Shown: positions 1 through 6,782, counted from the first letter of the stretch. The stretch is DNA of 8,501 nucleotides from Actinomycetota bacterium (GCA_005884985.1 VAYK01000009.1:1-8501), one strand, 5' to 3'. Notes: generated by a model not told the origin, from the letters alone. Translations and numbers: made by a program.

Positions 1-306
1 CGCCACGGAGACCACCGCGGGCTGCGGCTGGGATGGGTGATCGATGTCTTCGCGGACGCGAGCGATCATGAGGTCAAGGACGCGCTGCTGGGGGCGGTCC
101 TGGACGGCTTCCGGCGCGCGGGCGTCGCGCGGGCGCAGGCCTTCAGCATGAACGCGGCCCTCGCCTCCGATCTCCGCCGCCGCGGGTTCGCGCGCGGCCG
201 GTCGCGCATGCAGTTCTGCGTCCGCACCCGCGTCGATTCCAAAGGCGTGCTCGCCGATCGGGCGCGCTGGCACGTCGTCTTCGGCGACAGCGACATGGAC
301 CGATGA
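1..306 (+). CDS. GNAT-type N-acyltransferase, C-terminal part (5' truncated by window edge)
   Basis: The frame is open from base 1, so only the last 101 residues are visible and the true start lies outside the window; the GTG at 37 is an internal valine, not a start. The visible part looks like the second half of a GNAT acyltransferase fold: a hydrophobic strand (LGWVIDVFA), a helix (around ALLGAVLDGFRRAGV), a strand ending in FSMN, then a helix leading to RRRGF, where GNAT proteins commonly have a GF turn. The tail HVVFGDSDMDR resembles the C-termini of acetyltransferase-like proteins I associate with polysaccharide loci. The acetyl-CoA binding loop would lie upstream and cannot be checked. 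It overlaps the following deacetylase by ATGA and is probably in the same operon. An acyl-transfer role on a sugar or lipid precursor is inference; the family call is moderately supported. Confidence 0.7.
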   Translation, partial: RHGDHRGLRLGWVIDVFADASDHEVKDALLGAVLDGFRRAGVARAQAFSMNAALASDLRRRGFARGRSRMQFCVRTRVDSKGVLADRARWHVVFGDSDMDR

Positions 307-1265
307 GCGCCCGTCCGCCGGCGGTGCTCGTCGGGATCGACACCGAGGCCGACGACCAGTGGTCCGCGCGCGGGCGCCAGGAGATGGGCGTTCGCAATGC
401 GGCACGCCTGCCTGCGCTGCAGGCCCTGTTCGAGGAGTTCGGGGTGCGTCCCACCTACGTCGTGACCTGGGAGATGGCCACGCGACCGGAGAGCGCATCG
501 GTGCTGCATGCCCTCGCGCGGACCGGCCGCTGCGAGATCGGGACCCACCTGCATCCGTGGAGCTCGCCTCCCTTTCGTCCGCAGGACCTCGCCGCCCACA
601 CGTATCCACACAACCTGCCCGAGGAGCTGCTCGATCGGCAGCTCCGCGAGCTCACGGCCGTGATCCAGGAGCAGCTCGGCGTTCGTCCCACCACCTACCG
701 GGCCGGGCGCAACGGCTTCGACGGACGCACGCTGCCCATCCTCGAGCGGCTCGGGTACACCGTCGACACCAGCGTCGACCCGCTCTTCAACGAGCGGCGC
801 AAGGGCGGGATGATCTTCGACGGCGCTCCCATCGCGCCCTATCACCCCGACTACGCGGACGTGCGGCGGCCCGGCGCGTCGAAGATCCTCGAGATCCCGA
901 TCACGTCCGCCACCCTGCCCGGGTTGCCCAAGGTCGTGGAGAGGGCCTATGCGCGCCTCCCGCCCATCCCCTGGCGCGGCGCGTTCAAGCGGCTGGGACT
1001 GCGTCCGGTGTGGCTGCGTCCCTCCTACACGCCGCTGGCCGACATGCTGGCCTTCGCCGATGGTCTGCGACGGGCGGGCGCTCCGTGCTTCAACCTCATC
1101 TTCCACTCCAGCGAGGTGCTGCCCGGCGGCAGTCCCTACACGCCGGACGAGAAGAGCGTGGCCCGCTTCCTCGACGACCTGCGGCGCCTGCTCGCGCACC
1201 TGACTGGTCCGCTCGGCGCGCAGGGACGCACGTACGCGGAGTTCGCGCGCGAGTGGGCGGGATGA
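303..1265 (+). CDS. Polysaccharide deacetylase, NodB-like (WalW-type)
   Basis: This 320-residue protein resembles the NodB-fold carbohydrate esterases that remove N- or O-acetyl groups from glycans. Near the N-terminus the strand VLVGIDTEADDQW supplies acidic residues (D13, E15, D17, D18) where NodB motif 1 provides catalytic and metal-binding aspartates. PTYVVTWEMA (50-59) matches the conserved strand that follows. EIGTHLHPW (78-86) is the histidine motif, here H82-x-H84 instead of the classical H-x3-H. RAGRNGFD (133-140) corresponds to motif 3, and LIFHSSEVLPGG (265-276) carries the C-terminal histidine H268. There is no signal peptide or membrane segment, so it probably acts in the cytoplasm on a precursor, unlike secreted NodB or PgaB enzymes. 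The ATG overlaps the preceding stop and there is no strong Shine-Dalgarno sequence, so translation is probably coupled. The family call is firm; the substrate is unknown. Confidence 0.88.
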   Translation: MSARPPAVLVGIDTEADDQWSARGRQEMGVRNAARLPALQALFEEFGVRPTYVVTWEMATRPESASVLHALARTGRCEIGTHLHPWSSPPFRPQDLAAHTYPHNLPEELLDRQLRELTAVIQEQLGVRPTTYRAGRNGFDGRTLPILERLGYTVDTSVDPLFNERRKGGMIFDGAPIAPYHPDYADVRRPGASKILEIPITSATLPGLPKVVERAYARLPPIPWRGAFKRLGLRPVWLRPSYTPLADMLAFADGLRRAGAPCFNLIFHSSEVLPGGSPYTPDEKSVARFLDDLRRLLAHLTGPLGAQGRTYAEFAREWAG

Positions 1266-2324
1266 ACGTCTTGATGGTCACGCCGCACCTGCCGCCCCAC
1301 CAGGCCGCCAACGCGCTGCTGCCGCACCTGCTCGGCCAGGCCCTCGGCCGCCGCGGCCATGCCGTCGAGTTCCTGACCCTCGGCGACGGGCGCGACGGGG
1401 ACGGCGTCCACTTCGTCCGTCGCGGGCCGCGACGCCTGCGCGCGACGCGCGTGCCCCAGGCCCTGGAGGCCCTTCGGACCTGGCGCAAGGCCCGACCGCT
1501 ACCAGGTGGCGGCCCGGCTGGCCGTCCGCGTGGGCAAGCCCTACGTCCTCACCCATTACGGCACGGAGATCTGGCACTACGAAGGCGGCGATGCCCGCTT
1601 CCAGAGATTCAACCGCGACGCGCGCCATGTGACCTTCTATAGCCGCGCCCTGCTCGAGCGCGCGCAGGCCCTGGCCGTGCCTTTGCGCGCGTCGTCCGTC
1701 GTCTATCCGCCGGTGGCCGACGCGTTCCGCCCTCTTTCGGCGGAGGAGCGGAGCGCGGTGCGCCGGCGCCTGGCCCCCGGCGCGGGGGCGCTCCTCGTCA
1801 ACGTCAAGCGGCTGCATCCCCTGGCCGATCAGGCGACGCTGCTGCGCGCCTTCGCCGTCGTGCGCCGCCAGCGCACGGACGCGGTGCTGCTCGTGGCGGG
1901 GATGGGCGAGATGGAGGGCCCGCTGAAGGCGCAGGCGGCCGCGCTCTCTCTGGGCGAGGCCGTGCGCTTCCTGGGGCTCGTCCCCAACGAGGAAGTGGCC
2001 GCCCTGCAAGGCGGGGCCGACCTCTTCGTGCTGTCCTCCGTCCTGGAAGCGACGCCCACTGTGGCCCTGTAGGCCCTGGCCTGCGGCACGCGCGTGGTGT
2101 CCACGGACAACCCCGGTGGCCTCGAGCTGCGCGAGATCTTCGGCGACGACGTGGCGGTGGTGCCCAAGGGGGACGACGGCGCGCTCGCGCAGGCCATCCT
2201 CGACCGGCTCGCGCATCCCGGACGCGCCCGCGAGGGCACGGCGCGGCTCGTGGCCGAGCGTTTCCGGGTGGACGGCGTGGCCGAACGGTATCTGGGGCTG
2301 TACGCGGAGGCGATGGCATCGTGA
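1262..2324 (+). pseudogene. Glycosyltransferase family 4 (GT-B), disrupted by frameshift and internal TAG
   Basis: Three pieces make one GT4 protein. From ATG 1262 to about 1495 the frame encodes a typical N-terminus (MNVLMVTPHLPPHQAANALL, then GRRGHAVEFLTL) as far as WRKARP. Coding then continues one frame over, from about 1494, with QVAARLAVRVGKPYV and THYGTEIWHY. It runs through a donor-domain start (LLVNVKRLHPLADQ) and AGMGEME to the motif EATPTVAL, where TAG (2070-2072) interrupts it. The same frame resumes with ALACGTRVVSTDNPGG and ends at TGA 2322-2324. The stop sits at the second glutamate of the E-X7-E motif, so GAG to TAG is the simplest explanation. At the frameshift, the strand usually written DVVHxH in this family is also missing, which suggests a short deletion as well as a phase change. 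As read, the protein would be non-functional. Sequencing error is the main alternative. Confidence 0.85.
2306..2310 (+). promoter_or_regulatory. Shine-Dalgarno GGAGG supporting the GTG start at 2321
   Basis: GGAGG lies inside the last codons of the disrupted glycosyltransferase, ten bases before GTG 2321. That GTG also forms a GTGA overlap with the upstream stop, as at the other junctions. Together these favour 2321, not the downstream GTG 2385, as the original start of the methyltransferase. Confidence 0.55.
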
Positions 2325-2384
2325 GGACCATCGACGAGGCGGCGCTCAGCGAGGCCGCCGCCGCCCGCGCTCGAGCGGGCGGGG
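2321..2384 (+). other. Displaced N-terminus of the downstream methyltransferase (probable frameshift)
   Basis: From GTG 2321 the frame reads MRTIDEAALSEAAAA and then becomes arginine-rich non-protein-like sequence. The methyltransferase frame, one base over, has no ATG, GTG or TTG between the stop at 2322 and GTG 2385. It does already read plausibly from about 2367 (ALERAGV). Removing one C near 2364-2366, at the end of the CCG repeat, joins the two into MRTIDEAALSEAAAAALERAG, followed by VTAHGRVLDAGC. This gives a 258-residue protein with a normal N-terminal helix ahead of the SAM-binding loop. The extra base may be a sequencing error or a real mutation. Confidence 0.6.
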
Positions 2385-3098
2385 GTGACCGCGCACGGCC
2401 GCGTGCTGGACGCCGGATGCGGAGGAGGCGGGACGGCGCTCTCGCTGGCGGAGGAGTCCGCCTTCGCGGTGGGCCTCGACCTCGAGGCGCGCTTCCGCGG
2501 CTCCGGTACCCGCCTGGCCGGGGAGAAAGGGGTGGCGAACGCCGCCTTCGTCCAGGGAGACGCGGCGCGCCTGCCCTTCCGCAGCGCCGCGTTCGATCTC
2601 GTGCTGAGCCATTCCGTGATCGAGCACGTCGCCTCCGCGGAGGACTATCTCCGCGAGTGCTTCCGGGTGCTGCGCCCCCGCGGCGTCCTCTATCTCTCCA
2701 CCGCGCCCACGCTGTCTCTCGCGGGCGCGCACCTGCCGCGGCTCCTCGTCCCGGTGCCGCTCCATCTCCTGATCGGGCGGCGGGCCTCCTTCGCGACGTT
2801 CCGCTGGCTGGCCCGCCACGCGCCCTGGATGCTGCAGGAGCCGAAGGAGGCGAATACCTTCATCGCCGTGGCCGAGGAGGGCAAGGAGAAGCAGGACGAC
2901 GTGCTGCAGGCGGTGACGGTTCGGCGCCTGCGGGCCTGGATCCAGGCCTCCGGCTTCCAGCTCGTCCGCGAAGACCGCCACGTGACCGGGTTCTTCCGCC
3001 GTGTCCTGCCCGGGCCGGTGCGGCGGGCGCTGGAAGCGACGCCCTTCACCCAGGACGTGATGATCGGCCACATCCAGTGCGTGCTGCTCAAGCCGTGA
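2385..3098 (+). CDS. Class I SAM-dependent methyltransferase (Methyltransf_11/UbiE-like), N-terminus probably frameshifted
   Basis: The intact frame gives 237 residues from GTG 2385, probably 258 if the frameshift upstream is repaired. It has the standard Rossmann-like methyltransferase motifs. Motif I, VLDAGCGGG (7-15), binds the methionine part of SAM. GLDLEARF (30-37) ends strand 2 with the acidic residue for the ribose. QGDAARLPF (57-65) is the adenine-side loop. FDLVLSHSVIEHV (70-82) is motif II, followed by FRVLRPRGVLYLST (93-106). The C-terminal part (about 110-237) is hydrophobic and basic, with no clear membrane helix. If translation starts at 2385, the first residues fall directly on motif I, leaving no N-terminal helix, which is unusual. 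It overlaps the next gene by GTGA. Methylation of a sugar residue or a glycan end is inferred from its neighbours; the acceptor is not visible. Confidence 0.82.
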   Translation: MTAHGRVLDAGCGGGGTALSLAEESAFAVGLDLEARFRGSGTRLAGEKGVANAAFVQGDAARLPFRSAAFDLVLSHSVIEHVASAEDYLRECFRVLRPRGVLYLSTAPTLSLAGAHLPRLLVPVPLHLLIGRRASFATFRWLARHAPWMLQEPKEANTFIAVAEEGKEKQDDVLQAVTVRRLRAWIQASGFQLVREDRHVTGFFRRVLPGPVRRALEATPFTQDVMIGHIQCVLLKP

Positions 3099-4297
3099 GC
3101 GCCGATGCCTCCGGGCGGCTGGAGGTGCTGGTGCCGGCCGACATCCGCTTTCCCCTCGAGCGCGCGAGCGGCGTGCAGATCGTGAAGACGGCCGCGGCCC
3201 TGAGCGGGGCCGGAGCGCGCACGACGCTGCTGGTGCGTCAGAGCGATCCCCGGCCCACCCCCGAGATCCTCGCCCTGTACGGCGTCGCTCCCCATCCGGG
3301 CCTGCACGTGCGCCGTTTGCAGGTCCTGCACCGGCGCGGCGCCTTCGCGCTGCCGCGCGCGTCCTTTCTCGCCCGCGCCTCCCTGGCCGCGCTCCCCGCC
3401 TTGCGGAGGGGCGCCGTCGTGCTCACGCGTGATCTCCAGCTCGCGGACGTGCTCCTTCTCCTGCCTGGTGCGCCGCGCGTCGTCTACGAGGCGCACGCGG
3501 TGGAGGCGCTCATGTACGGCGAACGGGCCGCGCTCTACGGCACCGCGGAGAAGACGGATCCGCGCAAGCGCGATCGCCTCCGCGGCCGCGAGCGGCGCGT
3601 GTGGCGCGGGGCGGCGGCGGTGGTGACGACCACGGCGGGCATCCGCGACAGCTTCGCCGAGGCCTACGGCGAACGGACACGGGTGCACGTGGTGCCCAAC
3701 GGCTGCGATCCGCCCGCGGGCGGCTTCACCGGCCTTCCCGACGGGGAGCCCGAGATCCTCTACGCGGGCCAGCTCTATCCCTGGAAGGGCGTCGACGTCC
3801 TGGTGGAAGCATTCGCGCAGGTCCCGCGCGGGCGGCTGGTGATCCTCGGTGGGATCGAGGCCGAGGCGGACATCGCGCGCGTGCGCGCGCTGGTGGACCG
3901 CCTGGGCCTCGGAGAGCGCGTGGACATGCCCGGCCTCGTTCCGCAGGCGCGCGTGGCCGACGCGCTCCGCCGCGCCACCGTGGTCGCGGTGCCGTTCCTG
4001 CGCACGGCGATGACGGAGCGTCACACCTCCCCGCTCAAGGCCTTCGAAGCCATGGCGGCGGGACGCGCGATCGTCGCCTCCGACCTCCCCTCCACGCGCG
4101 AAGTGCTGCGCCACGGCCAGACGGCCTGGCTCGTGCCTCCGGGCGACGCCGCCGCGCTGGCCGCCGGCCTGCGGCACGTCCTCGACGATCGTGCATTGGC
4201 CGAGTCGCTCGCACGGGCCGCGCACGCCGCCGCGCCCGCCTACGGGTGGCCGGCGCGCGCCCTGGCCCTCCTGGGTGTCTTCGCGGAGGTGGCGTGA
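3095..4297 (+). CDS. Glycosyltransferase family 4 (GT-B fold), intact
   Basis: This 400-residue retaining-type glycosyltransferase is intact. The N-terminal acceptor domain begins with LEVLVPADIRF and a helix after GVQIVKTAAAL, includes VVLTRDLQLAD (108-118), and has VVYEAHAVEALMYGE (129-143) where related enzymes place acceptor-side residues. The linker ends in HVVPNGCD (198-205). The nucleotide-sugar domain starts at ILYAGQLYPWKGVDVLVEAF (221-240), with the lysine that contacts the donor diphosphate in this family, and continues with GLVPQARVADAL. SPLKAFEAMAAGRAIVAS (312-329) is the E-X7-E region, in which the first position is a serine and E318 is the second glutamate. Length is normal and no membrane segment is seen, so it should be cytoplasmic or peripheral. 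The GTG start overlaps the upstream stop and no Shine-Dalgarno sequence is obvious, which points to translational coupling. Donor and acceptor cannot be deduced. Confidence 0.9.
   Translation: MSADASGRLEVLVPADIRFPLERASGVQIVKTAAALSGAGARTTLLVRQSDPRPTPEILALYGVAPHPGLHVRRLQVLHRRGAFALPRASFLARASLAALPALRRGAVVLTRDLQLADVLLLLPGAPRVVYEAHAVEALMYGERAALYGTAEKTDPRKRDRLRGRERRVWRGAAAVVTTTAGIRDSFAEAYGERTRVHVVPNGCDPPAGGFTGLPDGEPEILYAGQLYPWKGVDVLVEAFAQVPRGRLVILGGIEAEADIARVRALVDRLGLGERVDMPGLVPQARVADALRRATVVAVPFLRTAMTERHTSPLKAFEAMAAGRAIVASDLPSTREVLRHGQTAWLVPPGDAAALAAGLRHVLDDRALAESLARAAHAAAPAYGWPARALALLGVFAEVA
4285..4289 (+). promoter_or_regulatory. Shine-Dalgarno GGAGG for the GTG start at 4294
   Basis: GGAGG lies four bases before GTG 4294, within the final codons of the preceding glycosyltransferase. 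It supports 4294 as the start of the membrane protein, whose conserved first-loop acidic residues begin only 27 codons later. Confidence 0.5.
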
Positions 4298-5661
4298 GCA
4301 CGAGGCCCTGGACGCTGTGGGCGGCCCTGGTCCTCACCCTGCCCCTGGTCACGACGAGGATCCGCGGCGCGGACGAGATCGAGTACTTCGCGTACCTGCA
4401 TTCGGCCGTGTTCGACCATGACCTCGAGTTCGGGAACGAGTACGAGCACTTCTACGCGCAGGATCCGTCCGGGCTGGCCGGCTTCAAGGCCACGTTCCTC
4501 GATCTCCGCGAGCCCGTCACGGGCCGGCACATCAACTTCGCGCCGCTGGGCACGGCCCTGCTGTGGGCCCCCGCCTACCTGCTCGCTCACGGTGCCGTCC
4601 TCGTCGCGCGGGCGCTGGGCGCGCCGCTGGCCGCGGACGGGTTCTCGCGGCCGTACGTGATGGCGGTCTGCTACGCGTCGTGGGCCTACGGCATGGCGGC
4701 CTTGCTCCTGCTCCACCGGGCGCTCGTGCGTTTCGGCGGCTTCCCGGAGCCGGCCGCGGCGTGGGCCACCGCGGCCGTCCTGTGGGGCACACCGCTCCTG
4801 TACTACGTCACCCTGGGTCCCGGCTTCTCGCACGCCGTCTCGCTGTTCGTGATCACGCTCCTCCTCTGGCTGACCCTGCGTTTCCGCGGCGAAGGGTTCA
4901 CTCCCGGGCGCACCGCCGCCCTCGGCGCCCTCGGCGGCCTGGCCGCGCTGGTGCGCGAGCAGGACGGACTGTTCCTGGCCGTCCCCGCCCTCCTGATCGC
5001 GCTCGAGGGCCTGCGCGAGCGGCGCGGGATGGCCGCCCTGACCCGACTCGCCGCCATGGGCCTCTCCGCCGTGATCGTCTTCACGCCCCAGGTCTTCGCC
5101 TACCGCGCGATCAACGGCGGGTTCGGGCCGTCCCCCCTGGTCGCCCGCAAGATGATCTACTACGGCCCGCACGTGCTGTCCGTGCTGTTCGATCCCGCCC
5201 ACGGACTGTTCGTGTGGGCGCCGCTGCTCCTGCTCGCGGCCGGCGGCCTCGTCCTCGCCGCGCTGCGCCCGCGCGGCGGCGATCCCGTGCCGATGGCGCT
5301 TCTCGTCGCCCTGCTCCTGCAGATCTGGATCAACGGGTCCGTCGACAGCTGGACCCAGGCCGGGGCCTTCGGCTCGCGGCGATTCGTGGCCGCGACGCCT
5401 CTCCTGGCCTGGGGCCTGGCCGCGCTGCTGGCCGTCATCCTCACGCGCACGGGTCGGCGCACGGTCGCGGCCCTCCTCCTCGCCTTCGCGTGGTGGAACG
5501 TGTCGCTGATGGTGCAGTTCGGCCTCAAGCTGATGGACCGCCAGGGTCTCGAATGGCCGCGGGTGGCGGTCAGCCAGATCACGCAGGTGCCGCGGCACCT
5601 GGGCCGGTCGGCCTGGCTGTTCTTCACCGATCGCGAGCGTCTCGTGCGAGAGGGGCGATGA
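4294..5661 (+). CDS. Polytopic membrane protein, GT-C / family 39-like glycosyltransferase
   Basis: This 455-residue protein has an N-terminal membrane helix (about 7-22) followed by an extracytoplasmic loop with GADEIEYF (25-32) and DHDLEF (41-46). Acidic residues just after the first helix are a hallmark of GT-C enzymes such as ArnT and PMT, where an aspartate acts in catalysis. Further hydrophobic segments lie near 85-108, 120-145, 155-195, 208-240, 250-268, 305-325, 333-346, 366-384 and 390-406. GFSH (177-180), REQDG (221-225) and WTQAGAFGSRRF (353-364) look like loop motifs; a W...G.FG.R pattern is common in family 39-like proteins. The C-terminus (about 410-455) is soluble and contains basic residues. 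The likely role is transfer of a sugar from a polyprenyl-phosphate donor on the outer membrane face. It could instead be an uncharacterised membrane protein of the locus. The membrane call is firm and the enzymatic call moderate. Confidence 0.72.
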   Translation: MSTRPWTLWAALVLTLPLVTTRIRGADEIEYFAYLHSAVFDHDLEFGNEYEHFYAQDPSGLAGFKATFLDLREPVTGRHINFAPLGTALLWAPAYLLAHGAVLVARALGAPLAADGFSRPYVMAVCYASWAYGMAALLLLHRALVRFGGFPEPAAAWATAAVLWGTPLLYYVTLGPGFSHAVSLFVITLLLWLTLRFRGEGFTPGRTAALGALGGLAALVREQDGLFLAVPALLIALEGLRERRGMAALTRLAAMGLSAVIVFTPQVFAYRAINGGFGPSPLVARKMIYYGPHVLSVLFDPAHGLFVWAPLLLLAAGGLVLAALRPRGGDPVPMALLVALLLQIWINGSVDSWTQAGAFGSRRFVAATPLLAWGLAALLAVILTRTGRRTVAALLLAFAWWNVSLMVQFGLKLMDRQGLEWPRVAVSQITQVPRHLGRSAWLFFTDRERLVREGR

Positions 5662-6782
5662 TCTCGGAATCGCTTCTCCAGGCCGTCGCCTGTCCGGTCT
5701 GCCTCGAGCCCGGCGGGTGCGCCTCCTGCGCGCGCACGGGCGGCCACGACGCGACGTGCGCTCCCTATGCCGCGCGGGCGGCCTGCCCTTGCGGCGGACC
5801 CGACAAGGTCCGGCTCGCGCGCGCCGGCGCCGCCCTCGCCTGCGCGTGCTGCGGCGGGCGTTATCCGGTGGCGGAGGCGGAAGGCTGGGTCGACCTCGTC
5901 CCGCGGACGTCGGTGGGCGAGGTGACGCAGTATGCCGACCACGAGTTCCACGAGCGCCTGCGCGTCACGGAGGCGGAGCCCGTCCTCTCCGCGCGTGTGA
6001 AGGCGGACATGATGCGGCGGATGCTGGGAGCGGCGCCGGGCGAGACCGTGCTCGACCTCGGCTGCGGCGCGGGCAAGATGGCGCTCTACGCGGCCCAGGG
6101 GGGACGGCGGGCGGCGGGCCTCGACGTCGCGCCCTTCTTCCTCGCCCGCGCGGCGCGCGAGGTGGACCTCGTCCGCGGCGACCTGCGGCGCCTCCCGTTC
6201 CGGAAAGGCAGCTTCCCGCGCGCGTATTCGCTCGACGTGCTCGAGCACCTCGACGAGCCGGGCGTACGCGAGGTCCTGCTCGAGGCGCGGCGCACCCTCG
6301 GGCCGCGGGGACGGCTCTTCGTCTACACGCACGCCATGGAGTCGTCGCGCCTGGCCTCCTTCCAGCGAGGCGTGAACCGGCTGGCCCGGCGGCTGGGGCG
6401 GGCCGGCCTCATCGACCACGAGCGCGAGGCGATGCGCAAGAGCGACCATCGCAACGCCATCCGCAGTCACGAGCACTTCGACGAGCTGTGCGCAGGGGCG
6501 GGGCTGAAGGTGGCGGAGCGCCGCTATTACAACGTCGTCTTCAAGGCGGTCGTGGAGGACCTCGGCCTGCGCCTCTTCGAGCAGTGGCGGAGACGGGGGC
6601 CGAAGGTAGAGGCCCACGTGCCACCCGAGCCCACGGCCCGCCGGGAAGAAAGCCGCCCCTCGGCCGCGCTGATGGGCGTGGCCCATGCCCTGACCTGGCT
6701 CCTCAAGCTCGACGTGGTCCTGTTCGGCGGCGTGCGCACGGGCCCGTTCTTCGGCCTGCTCGTGCCCCGCGAGCGCGCGTGA
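5658..6782 (+). CDS. Class I SAM methyltransferase with N-terminal Trm112-like cysteine-rich zinc ribbon
   Basis: The protein has 374 residues. Residues 1-80 form a zinc-ribbon-like domain: C12-x2-C15 pairs with C62-x2-C65 (in CACCGGRYPV), the layout of Trm112/YcaR-type domains, ending in GWVDLVP. The stretch between them is unusually long and has six further cysteines (C21, C24, C34, C43, C45, C64). The methyltransferase domain follows, with motif I VLDLGCGAGKMAL (131-143), GLDVAPF (154-160), RGDLRRLPF (173-181) and motif II YSLDVLEHL (190-198), then RRTLGPRGRLFVYTH. The C-terminal 150 residues include RRYYNVVFKAVVEDLGLRLF (288-307) and a hydrophobic segment (about 338-358) that may touch the membrane. 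The ATG overlaps the upstream stop; a purine-rich GAGAGG sits four bases before it. Methylation of a sugar or lipid-linked glycan is inferred from context. Confidence 0.85.
   Translation: MISESLLQAVACPVCLEPGGCASCARTGGHDATCAPYAARAACPCGGPDKVRLARAGAALACACCGGRYPVAEAEGWVDLVPRTSVGEVTQYADHEFHERLRVTEAEPVLSARVKADMMRRMLGAAPGETVLDLGCGAGKMALYAAQGGRRAAGLDVAPFFLARAAREVDLVRGDLRRLPFRKGSFPRAYSLDVLEHLDEPGVREVLLEARRTLGPRGRLFVYTHAMESSRLASFQRGVNRLARRLGRAGLIDHEREAMRKSDHRNAIRSHEHFDELCAGAGLKVAERRYYNVVFKAVVEDLGLRLFEQWRRRGPKVEAHVPPEPTARREESRPSAALMGVAHALTWLLKLDVVLFGGVRTGPFFGLLVPRERA

Noticed and set aside
359..1261. Extended + strand open frames running upstream of true starts (359-1261, 3601-4293, 4563-5657, 5717-6778)
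   Set aside because: They overlap recognisable genes in other frames and translate to arginine- and alanine-rich nonsense. Real homology begins only at the four-base overlap starts.
2070..2072. Recoding of TAG as an amino acid (suppression or pyrrolysine)
   Set aside because: The expected residue is an ordinary catalytic glutamate, TAG is one base from GAG, and nothing in the window suggests an altered genetic code.
2351..2370. Programmed +1 ribosomal frameshift at the GCC repeat of the methyltransferase
   Set aside because: There is no known +1 signal such as a slow stop codon with an upstream Shine-Dalgarno-like stimulator, and GCC does not re-pair well one base on. A second unexplained shift and a nonsense codon lie nearby, so mutation or error is simpler.
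3874..3890. Alternating GC-rich near-palindrome (GCGCGCGTGCGCGCGC-like) that might be a regulatory or Z-DNA site
   Set aside because: It is fully explained by the codons for IARVRAL inside an intact glycosyltransferase, and similar GCG/CGC runs occur throughout the window.
2690..4225. Long minus-strand open frame of 511 codons; similar minus-strand frames at 66-1199, 1278-2216, 4240-5598, 5160-6686 and 6527-7873
   Set aside because: Each lies opposite a clearly recognisable + strand gene. The translations are low-complexity, rich in Arg, Gly, His, Glu and Gln, with no family motifs. Stop codons are rare in such GC-rich DNA, so these are shadow frames.
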